Shown here: in pieces, positions 62,030 through 64,000 of the stretch
How positions within the stretch are numbered: the stretch's first letter is position 1
Layout: each line of letters begins with the position of its first letter
NCBI RefSeq assembly: GCF_024594815.1
Contig: NZ_JANJOU010000020.1
Span: 1 to 64,000 of the forward strand
From: Roseomonas populi
Lineage (GTDB): Bacteria > Pseudomonadota > Alphaproteobacteria > Acetobacterales > Acetobacteraceae
DNA: 64,000 nucleotides
Direction of reading: 5' to 3'
Position numbers and translations under genes: made by a program
The notes under the pieces: generated by a model
Told to the model about the DNA's origin: nothing
The model's database searches: none
Seen by the model: only the letters and a program-made list of their open reading frames with translations

Positions 62030-62644
62030 CTATTCCTCCCAGTCCAGGGCCTCGCCCCGCAGCCAGCCGGCTCCGGCGGCGTAGAGGGCTTGCACCTTCT
62101 CCCCCTTCAGCCCGGGCATGTCGGTCTTCACCTCGTAGCCGATCCCGCTCTGCAGGTAGGCGAGGTGCCGGTATCCCTCGGGGAAGCGCCCCAGCAGGTC
62201 CGGGTCCAGCTCCAGCCGCTCGGCCGGGTTCACCGGGTCCATCCGGTCCTTCTCGTAGATCGGCTGGCGCAGCACGATCTTCCAACCGTCCTCCCGCTCC
62301 TCGATGAAGTCGTAGAAGCGGCCGGTGCAGACCACGTCCACCACTACCCCATGCACGGGCGCGCGCTGGGAAATGGTCATCTTCGTCTGCGCGATGGCAC
62401 GCCGCCCCACGATGTCCACGGAACAGCCGCCGAGGAAGTGGAGGATGGAGACGCCCTTCGCCCACCCCTCCTGGCTCGCCTTGATGAAGCCCTCCGCCGG
62501 GGCCTGGCACCAGGTGGCCATCATCCGCCCCTCCGGCGCCCAGACCGTGCGGAACCGCTCCCAGTCGCCGGCATCGCGCCAGACGGCCCAGTTCTGCACC
62601 AGCTCCATCACCTGCAGGCGGCGCAGCAGCGCGTCATCCGGCAT
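62030..62644 (-). CDS. NTF2-like (SnoaL-type) protein
   Basis: A 204-residue cystatin/NTF2-fold protein. The N-terminal helix and strands ('LLRRLQVMELVQNWAVWRDAGDWERFRTVWAPEGRMMATW') and 'CTGRFYDFIEEREDGWKIVLRQPIYEKDRM' match polyketide-cyclase/dehydratase-like NTF2 proteins. A C-terminal extension of about 50 residues is unusual. Exact role unknown. Confidence 0.8.
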   Translation of the reverse strand: MPDDALLRRLQVMELVQNWAVWRDAGDWERFRTVWAPEGRMMATWCQAPAEGFIKASQEGWAKGVSILHFLGGCSVDIVGRRAIAQTKMTISQRAPVHGVVVDVVCTGRFYDFIEEREDGWKIVLRQPIYEKDRMDPVNPAERLELDPDLLGRFPEGYRHLAYLQSGIGYEVKTDMPGLKGEKVQALYAAGAGWLRGEALDWEE

Positions 62645-62765
62645 CCCATCCCTCCCGATTCATTTCCTCTGCCGCATGGTGCTTGACGGTTGATGCTCCG
62701 ACCATCCCCAATGACGCCAAAGAGGGCCCGGCACCGAAAGACCGGCCCGGACGAGGAGGTTGTCC

Positions 62766-63770
62766 ATGTCCCATCCGCCAGGGATGGCGCGGCGTCGCGC
62801 GCTCGGCCTGCTCGCCACCGCCGCCCTCGCGCCGGCGGCCGCCCAAGCGCAGGGCAGCGCCCGCGCCGCCTGGCCGGACCGCCCCATCCGCTTCATCCAG
62901 GGCTTCGGCGCGGGCGGCACCACGGACATCGTGGCCCGGATCATCGCACCGCCGCTCGCCGCCGCTCTCGGCCAGCCTGTGGTGGTGGAGAACCGGCCCG
63001 GCGCGGGCGGCACCATGGCCGCGGAAACCCTGGCGCGCGCTCGGGACGGGCACACGCTGATGCTCATCAACAACGGCTACGCCGTCTCCGCCGCCCTCTA
63101 CCGCCGCCTGCCTTACGACCCTCTGGCGGATGTGGAGCCGGTGGCGATGGTGGCCTCGGTCGGCCTCGTGCTGCTGGCCGGCACGGGGCCGGAGGCGCCG
63201 CGCGACATGGCGGAGCTCTCCCGCCGCGCGAAGGCATCCCCGGACGCGCTGCACATTGCCACCGTTGGTGTCGGCAGCACGCAACACTTCGTGGCGGAGG
63301 CGATCCAGGCCGCCGCCGACTTCCGTGTGACACACGTGCCCTATCGCGGCACCCCCGCCGCGCTGGTGGCCCTGCGGAACGGGGAGGTGGAACTGGTGGT
63401 GGAGCCCGCCTCCTCCGTGCTCGGGCAGATCAAGGGCGGGGAGGCGCGGGCGCTTGCCATCACCTCGCGGGAACGCTCCCCGCTGCTGCCGGAGGTACCC
63501 ACCGTGGCCGAACTCCTCGGCGCACCCGATTTCGACATCCAGACCTGGTACGCCATCGCCGCCCCCGGCGGCACGCCGCCCGAGGTGGTGACGCGCCTCA
63601 CCGAGGCGACTCGCGCGGTCCTGGCCGATCCGGCCCTGCGCGCCCGCCTGGGTGAGCTCGGCCTCGCGCCCCGCGCGCCCATGGCGCCGGAGGCGGTGAA
63701 GGCCGCCGTGCACGGCGAGATCGGCCGCTGGGGCGAGGTGATCGAGCGCGCGAAGATCGAGCGGCAATAG
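62766..63770 (+). CDS. Bug/TctC-type periplasmic substrate-binding protein
   Basis: A 334-residue orphan receptor: signal 'RRRALGLLATAALAPAAAQAQ', then the Bug markers 'WPDRPIRFIQGFGAGGTTDIVARIIAPPLAAALGQPVVVENRPGAGG', 'VPYRGTPAALVALRNGEVEL' and 'LPEVPTVAELLGAPDF'. It probably binds a carboxylate. AGGAGG lies six bases before ATG 62766. No TctAB genes nearby. Confidence 0.92.
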   Translation: MSHPPGMARRRALGLLATAALAPAAAQAQGSARAAWPDRPIRFIQGFGAGGTTDIVARIIAPPLAAALGQPVVVENRPGAGGTMAAETLARARDGHTLMLINNGYAVSAALYRRLPYDPLADVEPVAMVASVGLVLLAGTGPEAPRDMAELSRRAKASPDALHIATVGVGSTQHFVAEAIQAAADFRVTHVPYRGTPAALVALRNGEVELVVEPASSVLGQIKGGEARALAITSRERSPLLPEVPTVAELLGAPDFDIQTWYAIAAPGGTPPEVVTRLTEATRAVLADPALRARLGELGLAPRAPMAPEAVKAAVHGEIGRWGEVIERAKIERQ

Positions 63771-63771
63771 G

Positions 63772-64000
63772 CTAGCCGGCCAGCGGCTCCAGCCCTGCCT
63801 CCGCCAGGGCCGGCGCCGCTTCCCTGGAGGCCAGGAAGCGGACCAGCCGGCCGGCGGCTTCGGCGCGGTCCGCCGGAAGACCGCTGAACGGCGCGGCGCC
63901 GAAGACCGCGACGGTGCCCACCTCGTCCGGCAGGCGCCCGATCACCTCGATCCCCGGCACGGCCAGCAGCTCGCTCACCTGCTGCACGGCCAGCGCGGCC
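63772..64000 (-). CDS. ModA-like substrate-binding protein (partial, C-terminus)
   Basis: The frame is open through the window edge, so the N-terminus is missing. The 76 visible codons ('ALAVQQVSELLAVPGIEVIGRLPDEV', 'AGRLVRFLASREAAPALAEAGLEPLAG') match the C-terminal lobe of molybdate-type extracellular solute-binding proteins (SBP_bac_11). The true ligand is uncertain, because this family also includes receptors that do not bind molybdate. Confidence 0.7.
   Translation of the reverse strand, partial: AALAVQQVSELLAVPGIEVIGRLPDEVGTVAVFGAAPFSGLPADRAEAAGRLVRFLASREAAPALAEAGLEPLAG

Overview
The window is GC-rich DNA from an alphaproteobacterium. The main evidence is a PhyR / NepR / EcfG general stress response cassette, which is confined to that class. 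Two Bug (TctC) type periplasmic receptors, several ABC importers and frequent TTG/GTG starts with 4-bp stop/start overlaps are compatible with an Acetobacteraceae (Roseomonas-like) soil or water bacterium. The family-level guess is inference. I see no prophage, insertion sequence, CRISPR array or rRNA gene, so this reads as ordinary chromosome.

Layout. 0-7 kb: initiator tRNA-Met with its terminator, an EmrAB-type efflux pump with its own outer-membrane lipoprotein, and a convergent SbmA/YddA-like ABC exporter. 7-13 kb: a general stress response island holding DUF1328, CsbD, PhyR, two ECF sigma factors, NepR, an HWE-type sensor kinase, and DUF883 plus a holin-like membrane protein. 13-18.5 kb: pstSCAB-phoU-phoB behind a Pho box, with no phoR. 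18.5-29.3 kb: a chemosensory array (CheR, double CheW, CheB, a receiver with a degenerate Hpt-like domain, CheA, an MCP) interleaved with a partner-switching module (RsbW-like kinase, STAS protein, receiver-PP2C phosphatase). 29.4-40.9 kb: one long catabolic/uptake operon combining an RraA-like protein, a methyltransferase, a thioesterase, a class II aldolase, two amidohydrolases and a complete Dpp-type ABC importer. 41-44.5 kb: iron-type alcohol dehydrogenase, ECF sigma/anti-sigma pair and an exported DUF4394 protein. 44.5-56 kb: EAL protein, a Bug receptor coupled to secDF, a Gfo/Idh oxidoreductase, a two-subunit CoA-transferase, a GNAT enzyme, a flavin reductase and a stress membrane protein. 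56-61.3 kb: livHMGFK branched-chain amino acid importer. 61.4-64 kb: FMN reductase, SnoaL-like protein, a second Bug receptor and the end of a ModA-like binding protein.

The two observations I rate highest are these. (1) Four stress-type genes in three places share a GCAAC-N16/17-CGTT element 35-46 bases before the start codon. It differs from the published EcfG consensus (GGAAC-N16/17-CGTT) by one base and probably marks the local EcfG regulon. (2) The 18.6-29.3 kb locus looks like a chemosensory pathway whose output is an anti-sigma/anti-anti-sigma partner switch rather than a flagellar motor: there is no stand-alone CheY, no CheD and no flagellar gene. It also carries a receiver fused to a pseudo-Hpt domain.
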